Of a DNA stretch of 64,000 nt, positions 16,201 through 25,535 are shown in pieces. The notes beneath the pieces are model-generated. The model had not been told where the DNA came from and did not search any database. It was given only the letters and a program-made list of their open reading frames with translations. Both the position numbers and the translations under genes were made by a program. Origin of the DNA: Porcincola sp945869225. GTDB taxonomy: Bacteria; Bacillota; Clostridia; Lachnospirales; Lachnospiraceae. Each line of letters opens with the position of its first letter. The first letter of the stretch is position 1. The stretch lies in the NCBI RefSeq assembly GCF_052118625.1, contig NZ_JBQKGW010000001.1, forward strand, positions 1 through 64,000. The letters are read 5' to 3'.

Positions 16201-19200
16201 ATGGCTAGAGGAATAACGAATGGATCAGGTGAGGAGCGTCACCCGCTGACACATTACCAACAGGATTTTGCTCTGATTGATGGCGGAGTTTGTTTTGTAC
16301 TCGCGGACGGAACGGAGCGGATTGTTTTTGCCAATCAAAAAGTCGCGTCTATCTATGAGTGCGAGGACGCAGAATCCTTTCTGAAGTTTTGCTCGGCCAA
16401 GTATCAGAACCTGATGACCGAGGAAGATTACGTGCCACTTGCTGAGGCTGCCGGTGGAAATCCAGAGCATATCCCTCTCTCGTTTCAATACCAGACAAGA
16501 AACGGCCATTTTCGGAGAGCACAGGGAACCGGTACTCTGAAGGAGACGTCATTCGGATTGACGTATGTCCTTCTGCTTTTTTCAGCGGAGCAGATATCAA
16601 GCGATATGAAGGTCAAGGATAAAACCGGTGTGCTTGGTATGCATGATTTCTTCAAGACCGCGCTTCTTGAGGCCAGGAAGCGTTTGACGCTCCCTTCTGT
16701 GCGGGCCTTGTGTCCGGTCAGCTTTAATTTGACCAATTTTAAGGAATACAACCGTATGCACGGCATGCATCAGGGAGATCTCTGTCTGAAAAATGTCGCC
16801 AAAACCATTACCGGATGCTTCCCGGGCGCCCTGGTCGGCCACATGACAGCAGATTATTTTGCCGCGCTTCTGCCATCAGAGGAACTGGAGTCCAAGCTGG
16901 AATATGTCTGCAACGAGGTGAATTTCTATATCGGTGACGACGGAATCCAGCTGAAGGCAGGTATCTACAGGCCATCGGAGAAGGACACGATGGATGATCT
17001 GCGGCATGGATTTGACTCGGCCAAGATCGCGTGTGACAGCATCAAGTCAGATGGAAACAGCAGCGTTGCTGTTTACCGCCCGGAGATGGGCGAGACCCTT
17101 GCCAATAAGACCTACGTTCTGCGGCATTTTACCGAGGCACTGGAAAAACACTATATCAAAGTGCATTACCAGCCGGTCATCCGGACGCTGACGGAAAAAC
17201 TGTGCGGCTTTGAAGCGCTGGCCCGCTGGGAAGACCCGGAGAAGGGAATGATTTTCCCGAATGTTTTTATCCCGGTGCTGGAAGAGGCCCAGATGATTCA
17301 CCGTCTTGACCGGTATGTTCTGGAACAGGTCTGCCGGATGACCCGGGATCGGCTGGACAATGGTCTGCCCCTGGTTCCTATCTCGATGAATCTCTCGTCT
17401 TATGATTTTGATGTAGCCACTCCGCTTGATACCATTGAAATGATGGTGAAGCGTTACAAGATCCCGAGAACCGTGCTTCACTTCGAGATTACCGAACGCG
17501 TGGTTTTCCGGAACCATATCAGTATGCCGAATACGGTTCATAAGTTCCAGCAGGCCGGCTATCAGGTGTGGATGGACGATTTCGGAAGCGAATACTCCTC
17601 GCTCAATTCACTCCACAACTATCACTTCGATGTGATAAAGATCGATATGGGTTTTTTCAGTCATTTCGATTTCCGAAGCCGTCAGATCATCACTTCGGTT
17701 GTAATGATGGCCAGAATGCTGGGAGTGCAGACGCTGGCAGAAGGGGTGGAAACAAAGGAACAGGTCGCATTCCTGAAAAAAATCGGCTGCGGCCGGATCC
17801 AGGGCTACTACTACGGAAAGCCCATGCAGTATGATGATACCATTTCCCTCATCTATAGTAGGGGACTCCAGTTGGAGACCCCGGAGGAGGCTCATTTGAT
17901 GGCTGCCGCGGAAAGTGTCAACATCATCTCGGATTCTCCGACAGCGGTTTTCAGCTTCGACGGGACGAACGTATCGCTCCTTATCGAAAATGATGCCTAT
18001 AAGAGGGAATTGAGAAGTGCCGGAACACAGGGCAGAGAAGAGGCCAATGCGAACCTCATGGATCAAGGATATCCGTTTCGAGGAAGATTTCAGCAGCTCA
18101 TGTGGAAGGCGTTTCGTTCAAAAGCTCCGGAAACCATTACTTATGCCGATTATGGGCAGTATATGAGGACCAGTGTCCGCTGGATTGCGGGAGATGAACA
18201 GTACTGGGTTGGTGAAGCTCATCTCTACAACATAAGCAACAACGAGGCAATTCAGCAGTCGAAGATGTTGGACCGTACGCTGCGCGATATCTTCCAGCTT
18301 TATGACGGGTTTTACTTGCTGGAACGCGGGAAGAAGGAAGTGGTGGCTCTGCGGTCGAGACATTCGGAGCTCGAACAGCGGACGCCCTACGGAATTGACG
18401 CTTTTATCCGCTTCTTTTCAGAAAATCTCGTCTATCCGGATGACAGAGAGCGTTTTCTGTCTTTTATCCGGCCGGAGAATGTAGAAGCAACGGCAAAAAG
18501 CGGAGACGGAGCTTCTGCAGCGGAGATTCTTCGTATCAAAGGCGTGGATGGCACATATCGGTGGGAAGTATTCGAGGCGCTTTTGCTATATAAAAGCGCA
18601 ACAAAGGATATCCTTCTCTGTGAACGAAAGAATGTCTGGGAGAAAAAAAGTGACAGGGGCACACTTCTTCCTGAGTTCTGCAAGTCTTTTGGATTATCAG
18701 AAATTGGAACGGCCAGACCGGAGACGCTGGCGGAAAGCAGTCTTTTCCGCATGCTCTGTGAAACCTCGCCGTATCTGTTTTACTGGGAGAACAAAGAAGG
18801 ACGAATTCTCGGCGCAAGCAGGAGTCTTCAGGAAGTAGAAGGGGTTCATGATGCCTCAGAGTTCGCGGGTAAAACAGAGAAGGAGATTGGTTGTCATTTC
18901 AACGCGGATGAGCTGCGACTGAACGAGAAAAAGCCGCAGCAGACGGGAGATTCTTCTTACCGGGTAGAGGAGCTTGCTCTGGTAGGCGGAAGAATCCGGG
19001 AAGTGAGCGTTGAACGCAGGCCCTGGTATCTTGAAAAAGAGATTGCTGGAACGCTGGTCATGGTAGATGAAGCCGGACGGAAAGACAATGATGAGGAATC
19101 CCGTCTCGGACTTGTCGACCAGGAGACAGGATTCTTAAGCTTCCGCGGCGCAATCGAGGCCGGCCTGCTTTTCGCGGATGATTATCGTCTGTACAAACAC

Positions 19201-21003
19201 GACTATGTCGGATTTCTGATCGATGTTCCTGCCTTTGCAGATGTGATGCAGGACAGTCGTGATAATGCCCGAGAGATTCTCCGGAAGATTTCGGACTCGA
19301 TTCGAACCACATTTATTTCGGGTTGGACGATTGCCAGGATCGGGCTTTGCTGTTTCCTCTGTTTCACCCAGAGAGAGTCAGCGGAAAATGTTGAGGAAAA
19401 GCTGGCGGCTGTTTCTGGAACCCTGCCTCTGTTATGGAGACAACTGGGCATTCAGGCAAATCCTTTGCTGACCCATGCAACCGCCTATGGTTCGGAGGTG
19501 ATGAGCCTTGATGAAATGCTTCAGCTTCTGATCCGCAGAATGAACAGCGCTGAAAAAGCGGTATATGGGGAAAAACCATACACGGAAGATCGCATCTATG
19601 TAAGACGGGATGTGTTGGACAGTATTCCGGAATATGTCATTATCAGTGATCCGAAAACGTATGAGCTTGTCTATCTGAACAAGGCCGCCCGGCAGGATTT
19701 TGGATTTTCTGCTGACAGCGGTCTGAGGGGCTGCCATTGCTATAAGGTTCTGGAAGACTTTGACGAGCCGTGCCAGGACTGTCCAAATATGATGCTGCGG
19801 ATGGACAGCGTATTGCCTGAGATCCGTATGAATCACAAGACCGGAGAGAAGCTGATGGTTCGTTCTTTCTTGATCCTATGGGAGAGACGTACGCTGAAGA
19901 TGACAGTTGCCTTTGATGTGAATGAATACATCAATACCCTGGCGGGGGATCGTGACCTGCTTTATCAGGAAATGACCGCAAATGACGCAATATCGAGCGG
20001 GATGGAGGAAAAGGATCCTGAAAAAGCAGTGAAAAAGACGATGACAAGAATTGCGGAATACATACACCCGGAGCGGTTCCTGATATTTGAGGAACGCGAT
20101 GACGAAACGGTCAGCGCAACCTATGAATGGACGGCATCTGGGGTGGTTCCGCTGAAGGACGAGCTGCAAAGTATTCCGAAAACAGAACTGCGGGAGCTGT
20201 ATATACGGTTTGTCTCAAAGGGAATGGTCATGGTGAAAGATATGGAAGTGTTCCAGAAGGAACATCCGGATTTTTCTCTGAGGATTCACGGCGTGCGCAG
20301 TTTTATCTCTGGTCAGCTGCTGCTGGAGAACCAGACGGAAGGCTTTACGCTGGTCATCAATCCGTCTGAAGAAAGCTTTCGGAGCGGAACCGTTACGTAT
20401 TCGACACTGACCGATTTCATTGCGGTGATGGTTCGCAATCGGAATATTTTGCAAGCACTGAAGAAAGAGAGCACGATTGATCCTTTGACCGGTGCGGGAA
20501 ACCGCAGGGCACTGGAGCGACGGATCCAGGCATGGCAGGGGGATGGCGTACTTGGCGTGATCTCGGTAGATTTGAATGGGCTGAAGAACACCAATGATTC
20601 CGAAGGACATCACGCGGGCGATATGATGATCAGTGAAACCGCGCGGATTCTCATGGAATGCGCTGGTGAGAACTACGTCTTTCGAACGGGTGGAGACGAG
20701 TTCGTCGTTGTGACAGAAGATCTGGAGGAACGCGACATCCTTCTTCTGATCCAGAATATGCGGGACAGCGCAAACATCAATGGTATTAGTATGGCAATTG
20801 GATATGCATGGATTCGTGGGAAAGTGTCTGATTTTGACGCATTGCTGACAAAGGCGGATTTTAACATGTACCGGGATAAAGGACACAGCTTCCGCAGAAG
20901 GCTGGAAGATGAGCTGAATGGGCAGAGAATCGATGAAGTCGTATCTGTAATCAATGAACAGGGGCTTAGCATTGAGGACGCTATCGCTAAATTGAAAGCG
21001 TGA
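16201..21003 (+). CDS. 1,600-residue PAS/GGDEF/EAL signalling protein (bifunctional c-di-GMP enzyme)
   Basis: I chose the ATG at 16,201, preceded by AAGGGGG; the longer frame runs into the previous gene. Domain order: PAS (about 15-130); a GGDEF fold whose motif is replaced by TADYF (about 214); an EAL phosphodiesterase with FEALARW (337), MNLSS, EITE, DDFGSE (459), VIKID and AEGVET (513); two PAS-like segments (about 560-820); a PAS (about 850-960); another inactive GGDEF fold (about 985-1,115); a cysteine PAS with C-X10-C-X2-C (about 1,179-1,193); a GAF-like domain (about 1,255-1,440); and an intact RTGGDEF (1,497). No I-site is seen. No membrane helix is apparent, so it is likely cytoplasmic. 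It has the same architecture as the protein at 26,037 and is last in the channel operon. Confidence 0.88.
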   Translation: MARGITNGSGEERHPLTHYQQDFALIDGGVCFVLADGTERIVFANQKVASIYECEDAESFLKFCSAKYQNLMTEEDYVPLAEAAGGNPEHIPLSFQYQTRNGHFRRAQGTGTLKETSFGLTYVLLLFSAEQISSDMKVKDKTGVLGMHDFFKTALLEARKRLTLPSVRALCPVSFNLTNFKEYNRMHGMHQGDLCLKNVAKTITGCFPGALVGHMTADYFAALLPSEELESKLEYVCNEVNFYIGDDGIQLKAGIYRPSEKDTMDDLRHGFDSAKIACDSIKSDGNSSVAVYRPEMGETLANKTYVLRHFTEALEKHYIKVHYQPVIRTLTEKLCGFEALARWEDPEKGMIFPNVFIPVLEEAQMIHRLDRYVLEQVCRMTRDRLDNGLPLVPISMNLSSYDFDVATPLDTIEMMVKRYKIPRTVLHFEITERVVFRNHISMPNTVHKFQQAGYQVWMDDFGSEYSSLNSLHNYHFDVIKIDMGFFSHFDFRSRQIITSVVMMARMLGVQTLAEGVETKEQVAFLKKIGCGRIQGYYYGKPMQYDDTISLIYSRGLQLETPEEAHLMAAAESVNIISDSPTAVFSFDGTNVSLLIENDAYKRELRSAGTQGREEANANLMDQGYPFRGRFQQLMWKAFRSKAPETITYADYGQYMRTSVRWIAGDEQYWVGEAHLYNISNNEAIQQSKMLDRTLRDIFQLYDGFYLLERGKKEVVALRSRHSELEQRTPYGIDAFIRFFSENLVYPDDRERFLSFIRPENVEATAKSGDGASAAEILRIKGVDGTYRWEVFEALLLYKSATKDILLCERKNVWEKKSDRGTLLPEFCKSFGLSEIGTARPETLAESSLFRMLCETSPYLFYWENKEGRILGASRSLQEVEGVHDASEFAGKTEKEIGCHFNADELRLNEKKPQQTGDSSYRVEELALVGGRIREVSVERRPWYLEKEIAGTLVMVDEAGRKDNDEESRLGLVDQETGFLSFRGAIEAGLLFADDYRLYKHDYVGFLIDVPAFADVMQDSRDNAREILRKISDSIRTTFISGWTIARIGLCCFLCFTQRESAENVEEKLAAVSGTLPLLWRQLGIQANPLLTHATAYGSEVMSLDEMLQLLIRRMNSAEKAVYGEKPYTEDRIYVRRDVLDSIPEYVIISDPKTYELVYLNKAARQDFGFSADSGLRGCHCYKVLEDFDEPCQDCPNMMLRMDSVLPEIRMNHKTGEKLMVRSFLILWERRTLKMTVAFDVNEYINTLAGDRDLLYQEMTANDAISSGMEEKDPEKAVKKTMTRIAEYIHPERFLIFEERDDETVSATYEWTASGVVPLKDELQSIPKTELRELYIRFVSKGMVMVKDMEVFQKEHPDFSLRIHGVRSFISGQLLLENQTEGFTLVINPSEESFRSGTVTYSTLTDFIAVMVRNRNILQALKKESTIDPLTGAGNRRALERRIQAWQGDGVLGVISVDLNGLKNTNDSEGHHAGDMMISETARILMECAGENYVFRTGGDEFVVVTEDLEERDILLLIQNMRDSANINGISMAIGYAWIRGKVSDFDALLTKADFNMYRDKGHSFRRRLEDELNGQRIDEVVSVINEQGLSIEDAIAKLKA

Positions 21004-21064
21004 GATTTTTTGCTCCGGCAAGGCATTGTGGTAGGGCTGATGTGTCAGGGACTGTACTTTAACG

Positions 21065-21694
21065 TCAGCTTGTTTCACAGATCATATCCGTAAGGGCGCT
21101 CTTTAAGACAGTCTCCGGATCTGCGTCTGGTTGTATCCAGAGATCTATTTTCTCTTCCGGCAGGATAACCGGCATCCGATTGTGGATCTTCGCCAACTGT
21201 TCCGTCGGTTCTTTGGTCAAGATGGTAAAGACAGGGTAATGGAGATCCCGGAACTGTTCAATTCGGTACAGCCCGGCGAGATAGGTGACTGTAGCTCCTT
21301 TGGGCTGGATAGCATACCTCTGGCCGGTCTTCATTTTGCCGGAAGATGTCGGGATATGCTTCCACTCAAAGTAGTAAGAAGCAGGAATGATACAGCGATG
21401 TTTTTGCCAGTCGGAAGCAAAATTCTTTTTGTTTTTGGCTGTTTCCACCCTTGCGTTAACTACAGGACCGTTGATTCCCTCAATCCGATACCCCCAGACC
21501 ATGGGAAAGGATTTTTTCTCACCTGTGACTGATGGTGCGATGACTGCGGCCATATCGGTCGGCCTTATTTCACCCTGATCCTTGAAGGGTTTTCCGAGCA
21601 CGGTCACCATCTTCGCTCGAAGAGAAGAATGGTTCGCTTCATCGATATATGGTTTTAATTCCGGAGACAGATCTACGAAATAACGGGTACACAT
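21065..21694 (-). CDS. SRAP/YedK-HMCES-type abasic-site crosslinking protein
   Basis: The 209-residue protein has the SRAP (SOS response-associated peptidase) hallmarks. The catalytic Cys2 follows Met1 directly (MCTRYF), NARVETA lies around residue 80, the conserved Glu is in ASYYFEWKH, and the His is in IHNRMPVIL. Family members form a stable thiazolidine crosslink to abasic sites in single-stranded DNA and self-reverse, shielding damaged replication forks. The ribosome-binding site (GAGGTGAG) lies inside the end of the YolD-like gene, so translation is coupled. It is the last gene of the mutagenesis cassette. Confidence 0.9.
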   Translation of the reverse strand: MCTRYFVDLSPELKPYIDEANHSSLRAKMVTVLGKPFKDQGEIRPTDMAAVIAPSVTGEKKSFPMVWGYRIEGINGPVVNARVETAKNKKNFASDWQKHRCIIPASYYFEWKHIPTSSGKMKTGQRYAIQPKGATVTYLAGLYRIEQFRDLHYPVFTILTKEPTEQLAKIHNRMPVILPEEKIDLWIQPDADPETVLKSALTDMICETS

Positions 21695-22159
21695 TTAACT
21701 CACCTCATCCATTCTTCCCGCATAGGGAAGGATAATATCATCTATATCTTCAAAACAGATCATCTGGTCTGCAATCTCCAAAGTCTGGGTTACAGAATCA
21801 ACCCGCCATACGGTTCCGGTCACAGTCTGATAGGTTCCAAGGCCATCCTCAAAAGCATCATTATTCGGGTCAGAGCAGGGAACGAAGTAACGCACGGTCG
21901 CTTCGGATGCGATTTTAAGCCGGCGGATTAAATCATTTATTTGTTCTTCTGGCCGTAGCTTATGCATTACATACTGGACTTCCTTTGCTTCGATGGCCTC
22001 ATCAAATCCTTTCAGGGCATCGAATGCGGTGAAAATCTTTGCCCGATGGGTGTGATCCATGGGAATATGCCTGCGCCAGAAGTCGCTGTATTTTTCATGA
22101 CGCGGGCGCCCTTTGAGGTGCGCATTCTTATACTTCCAATTTAAAGGTATTGTAATCAT
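21695..22159 (-). CDS. YolD-like protein
   Basis: The 154-residue protein sits between a Y-family polymerase and an SRAP gene, the same company kept by Bacillus YolD (yolD-uvrX). It resembles that family in the basic start (HLKGRPRHEKYSDFW), the strand-rich middle (TVTGTVWRVDSVTQTLEI) and the acidic end FEDIDDI. YolD-like proteins are proposed to be UmuD-like partners of the polymerase, but no catalytic residues are evident. AAAGGGA precedes the ATG. Stop and next start are adjacent. Confidence 0.75.
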   Translation of the reverse strand: MITIPLNWKYKNAHLKGRPRHEKYSDFWRRHIPMDHTHRAKIFTAFDALKGFDEAIEAKEVQYVMHKLRPEEQINDLIRRLKIASEATVRYFVPCSDPNNDAFEDGLGTYQTVTGTVWRVDSVTQTLEIADQMICFEDIDDIILPYAGRMDEVS

Positions 22160-22230
22160 CGGATTTCCCTTTCTGCGGTGTACTCGCGCGTTGTCGGCTC
22201 TGCGGAGTTCATCAACAGGTAGGAAAAAGA

Positions 22231-23637
22231 TCAGGATCGATGGCCGCCAATCTGTTTATTTCTTTCCAATTGATTTGCTCCTTTAAGCATGTTGTTACCT
22301 TTGAAAATAGCGTTTATACCGTATTTTTGTCGCACTTCTCCCATAGTGACCTGAAGTTTCTGTTCTTTCTCCAGCACACCATAGTCGGTGAAAAAATCCA
22401 TCTGGTACATTCCGTCATCCATTTCGGTCTTCTCTGCGCATACACCTAGACGGCGGTAGAGCAGACGGTGATCCGTTTTCTGATCGAAGGATGAGAGAAT
22501 ACCGTCAGCAATGGTATGATAGTTATTTGTTTTCTCTCGCATTCTTACTGTTCCATTGTTATGCTTCGGGTGGAGCCGACCGTAGAAGTCGATGACAACC
22601 GGACCGTCGTAGTTCGGACAGGCTTCCAGACTTTTATAATCGTACGATACCCGCCATGTGAATGTCTTTGCCACAATCCCTTTCGAGAACATGTCACTGC
22701 AGAGCATCTCGATCATTTCCAGAAGGACATTCCTGGCTTCTTTGTATTTGTATGGTTTTGGGAGCACCTGCCCCTGCGACAGCGAAGAGACGTCAGAGTG
22801 ATAGGATTTGATATCCTTCATTGTGACCGGCTCAATCCCGAAGGCATGATCAATCAGGATCTCGCCGTCTACGCCAAACTTTTTATAGAAAAATTCCTCG
22901 TCCCATTCAGCTCTTTCAGCCACATCCCCCATCGTGTACAGATAATTCTTCTCAAGCGTTCTTGCCTTGCCTGGCCCGACCATCCAGAAATCCGTGAGAG
23001 GGCGATGATCCCAAAGGAGATACTGATAACTGTCCTCGTTCAGTTCTGCGATTCTTACGCCGTCATTGTCGGCAGGGGAGTGCTTGGCTACGATATCCAT
23101 CGCTACTTTTGCCAGATAGAGATTCGTTCCGATGCCAACGGTTGCCGTAATACCGGTAGTCTTTAGCACATCCCGGATTATCGTCATTGCCATCACGTGT
23201 GCCGGATGTATATCGGTCTTCAGGGCTTCCTCCTGGTAGAAGTGCAGATAAGGCGTTGCATCAACAAAGCATTCATCAACGGAATACACATGGATGTCCT
23301 CTGAAGCTGCATAGCGGAGGATCACAGAATAGATCTTCGCGGATGTCTGCTCGTAGAGTGCCATGCGGGGAACGGCGATTTCATATTGCACTTTCGTGTG
23401 GTGAGATCGTTCGTACCTGGCTATTGCCTGTTTCGCTTCAAAAAGCCGGGGACGTCCGGGCACTCCAATAGCTTTGAGTGCAGGAGAAACGGCAAGGCAG
23501 ATCGTTTGATCTGAGCGCGACTCATCCGCTACCAGAAGACGAGCTTTCAGCGGATCGTAGCCTCTTGCGACACACTCTACAGAGGCGTAGAAACTCTTCA
23601 TATCAATGGCGATATAGATATGAGATTCATTGCCCAT
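22231..23637 (-). CDS. Y-family translesion DNA polymerase (UmuC/UvrX type)
   Basis: The 468-residue polymerase has IAIDMKSFYASVE at the N terminus (first metal Asp12) and YSVDECFVD (about 117-125, second catalytic Asp/Glu pair). Helix-hairpin-helix residues follow, with a little-finger domain downstream. Its length and the YolD partner match the Gram-positive UvrX/UmuC branch rather than chromosomal DinB. It would copy past lesions at low fidelity. AGAAGGGAG precedes the ATG at a long spacing of about 12 bases. It belongs to the minus-strand cassette with the SRAP protein, the ImmA-like protease and the XRE repressor. Confidence 0.92.
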   Translation of the reverse strand: MGNESHIYIAIDMKSFYASVECVARGYDPLKARLLVADESRSDQTICLAVSPALKAIGVPGRPRLFEAKQAIARYERSHHTKVQYEIAVPRMALYEQTSAKIYSVILRYAASEDIHVYSVDECFVDATPYLHFYQEEALKTDIHPAHVMAMTIIRDVLKTTGITATVGIGTNLYLAKVAMDIVAKHSPADNDGVRIAELNEDSYQYLLWDHRPLTDFWMVGPGKARTLEKNYLYTMGDVAERAEWDEEFFYKKFGVDGEILIDHAFGIEPVTMKDIKSYHSDVSSLSQGQVLPKPYKYKEARNVLLEMIEMLCSDMFSKGIVAKTFTWRVSYDYKSLEACPNYDGPVVIDFYGRLHPKHNNGTVRMREKTNNYHTIADGILSSFDQKTDHRLLYRRLGVCAEKTEMDDGMYQMDFFTDYGVLEKEQKLQVTMGEVRQKYGINAIFKGNNMLKGANQLERNKQIGGHRS

Positions 23638-23693
23638 GTTAGTAGTTCTCCCTTCTAATAGTGGTTATAGAGCGCCCTTAACAGCACCTCTTG

Positions 23694-24434
23694 TCAGGCA
23701 TTATTTAATACGCCCTCAAACATTTTGCCGTAGTTTTCAAGCTCCTGCCTGTCGATATCGAGTCCTCTTCGTCTCATGGCTTCCAGCTTATACCGGAGAA
23801 TGCGCTCGCTGATCCCGAGTTCGTCCGCCATGTCGTGAAATGTCTTGCAGAAATTCAAGGCATTCATTTCACTTTCCATATCATTCAGCGTTTCACTGAC
23901 TCCCTTGATTTTATGCTTTAGATTCTGCATCTGTGTTTCGAGAAGCGGCGAAGCGTTTTCTCTGTTATAAGTAAGCCGCAGGGTCTCAAAATCCCGGACA
24001 AGACGATCCTGATAGGCTTTCATTCTCCTGTAAGCCCGGATGGTGTCACTGTTGTAATTTGATACACGAAGCACATCATCATCCCTTACGCAGACGTCCG
24101 CAGAAATAAGGTTTGCAGTATTTTCATGCCTTGGAATCGTTCGGCTGTCTACTTCCTGCGTGAAGAAGCCGTTATCCAGGAGTCTGCCCTGCTCATAGAT
24201 ATGCCCTGCAAGCACATGTCCCAGTTCATGCCATGCAGCAAATCGAAGCCACGTCCCTGTCAGTCTTTCGTTAATCCCAATGGCGGCAATCACGCTGTAC
24301 GAAGCAGCGTAGCCGGTGATGGTTCCCTTCAGCGGAATCCACAGGATATGATAATAATCCGCAAATTCCCTTGGATCATCCGTACCGGCCTTTGTGATTT
24401 TCTGCCTTACAACAGAAAAGATATCTTCTTCCAA
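23694..24434 (-). CDS. ImmA/IrrE-type zinc metalloprotease
   Basis: I chose the TTG at 24,434 (246 aa), because GGAGGT lies 7 bases upstream of it and overlaps the longer alternative starts. The active site is AAWHELGHVLAGH (HExxH), with an acidic residue in the later RHENTAN segment that may complete the zinc site. The C-terminal part is helical and carries a possible HTH-like stretch (ADELGISERILRYKLEAM). ImmA/IrrE proteases cleave or destabilise a partner XRE repressor after DNA damage. That repressor is probably the adjacent upstream gene. The pair would act as the damage switch for the polymerase and SRAP genes. Confidence 0.88.
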   Translation of the reverse strand: MEEDIFSVVRQKITKAGTDDPREFADYYHILWIPLKGTITGYAASYSVIAAIGINERLTGTWLRFAAWHELGHVLAGHIYEQGRLLDNGFFTQEVDSRTIPRHENTANLISADVCVRDDDVLRVSNYNSDTIRAYRRMKAYQDRLVRDFETLRLTYNRENASPLLETQMQNLKHKIKGVSETLNDMESEMNALNFCKTFHDMADELGISERILRYKLEAMRRRGLDIDRQELENYGKMFEGVLNNA

Positions 24435-24469
24435 TGAACCCACCTCCAAAAAATGTGGATATTCATGTC

Positions 24470-25012
24470 CTACTGTTTCTCTCCAGAGGTGAGATTCACA
24501 ATTGTATTGTCAATATCCCTGACTGCTTCAGCGGTCTTTTCTGCTTTTGCCTCGACCGTAGACTGGTATTTCTTATTGGAATAGCGTTCTGAAAGTCGCT
24601 GCTGGGCAAGCTGTGCCATTTTGGTCATTTCAAGAGAAAATTCAAGAAGCTGATCATCGGAAAGATCACCACCTGCGAGATTCGCTGCTTCCTGATACAC
24701 AGCCTTTAACCGGTCCTCGCCTTTCTTTCCGCTGATAGAGTACATCTGATTCAATGCATGCGCCTGTGCCATGACAAGTTCCGGGTCATCCACGCCTAGA
24801 AGATCATGTACTGAGATATGAAAGTAATCAGCCATCTTCACAGCGGTATCCGCGTAGGGAATCCGGGTTCCGCGTTCGTAGTTCACAATGGTGCTGGGAG
24901 CTACTCCACAGATTTCGCCTAATTCTGCTCGGGACATACCGGCCTTTTTCCGTAACGCCATCAGTTTCTTACCAAAATCCTCGTAGGGGACATGATTCGG
25001 GTTGCCTGCCAT
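24470..25012 (-). CDS. XRE-family transcriptional repressor (ImmR-like)
   Basis: The 180-residue protein has an N-terminal HTH_3 domain (about residues 12-66): LMALRKKAGMSRAELGEICG, then APSTIVNYERGTRIPYADT as the recognition helix and turn. A helical region follows and may be the protease-sensitive part. AAGGAGG precedes the ATG. It heads the minus-strand cassette and overlooks a region with repeated CAC-N4-GTG palindromes, its likely operators. By analogy with ICEBs1 ImmR-ImmA it would repress the cassette until the neighbouring protease removes it. Confidence 0.88.
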   Translation of the reverse strand: MAGNPNHVPYEDFGKKLMALRKKAGMSRAELGEICGVAPSTIVNYERGTRIPYADTAVKMADYFHISVHDLLGVDDPELVMAQAHALNQMYSISGKKGEDRLKAVYQEAANLAGGDLSDDQLLEFSLEMTKMAQLAQQRLSERYSNKKYQSTVEAKAEKTAEAVRDIDNTIVNLTSGEKQ

Positions 25013-25121
25013 AGTTACCTCCTTGAAACGTTCACGAGCGTATCCTCATTCCTGAATGCGTTTGACTGGGGCGGCTTCAGATAAATGTGATGTTCGTGAA
25101 GTTGATATATAATAGCAAAAA

Positions 25122-25260
25122 CACGAGTGTGAACATATTATATGGATAAGATATACATAAGGGATGTATATTAACCATCGTCATAACACGTTTGTGACTT
25201 TTATGACACGATCATACAGCGTAATCACGTTTGTGTCAACGAGATAATATCACATTCGTG
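25122..25260. promoter_or_regulatory. Four CAC-N4-GTG operator-like palindromes
   Basis: Copies lie at 25,122-25,131 (CACGAGTGTG), 25,187-25,196 and 25,226-25,235 (both CACGTTTGTG) and 25,251-25,260 (CACATTCGTG). Near-matches occur at about 25,033, 25,089 and 25,207. They fill the space upstream of the XRE repressor gene and before the plus-strand pseudogene. Repeated dyads at such a position are the expected autoregulatory sites of an ImmR-type repressor. No LexA-type GAAC-N4-GTTC box was seen. Confidence 0.65.
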
Positions 25261-25535
25261 TAAATATCACACATAAAGAATGCATCTGATGATTTTGTTT
25301 AGGGGCGCTCAGTTTGGAAAAGGAATCAGCAAAGGAAAACAAATGCAAGCCGTATGAAAGGATTTTAATTTACGCAGAAAAAACCAGGCAAAATAAGGTA
25401 ATTTTTAGCGGATTTTTAACATTGCGGCGTTATAATAATGATGAAATATCTGAATCTGTCAAACAAGATCATCCTGGAGATTGTCTGGACGGCACGGAAG
25501 CTCCCTTCCGAAGGAGCAGAAACAAAGAGGTTAAT
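25261..25535. other. Leader of the GGDEF pseudogene, nothing recognised
   Basis: A reading frame from 25,314 joins the pseudogene frame but has no start signals and low-complexity content, so I do not take it as coding. No riboswitch of the known c-di-GMP classes is apparent by eye. Confidence 0.3.

Noticed and set aside
20215..21078. Long minus-strand frame of 287 codons opposite the 16,201 gene, and similar long antisense frames at 12,236, 26,196, 37,270, 38,260, 52,563 and 61,289
   Set aside because: They lie wholly or almost wholly inside well-supported genes, have compositions typical of antisense shadows (many His/Arg/Gln) and lack start signals.
25013..25300. A LexA (SOS) box controlling the polymerase cassette
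   Set aside because: No GAAC-N4-GTTC-type palindrome was found. The repeated dyads have a different sequence (CAC-N4-GTG).
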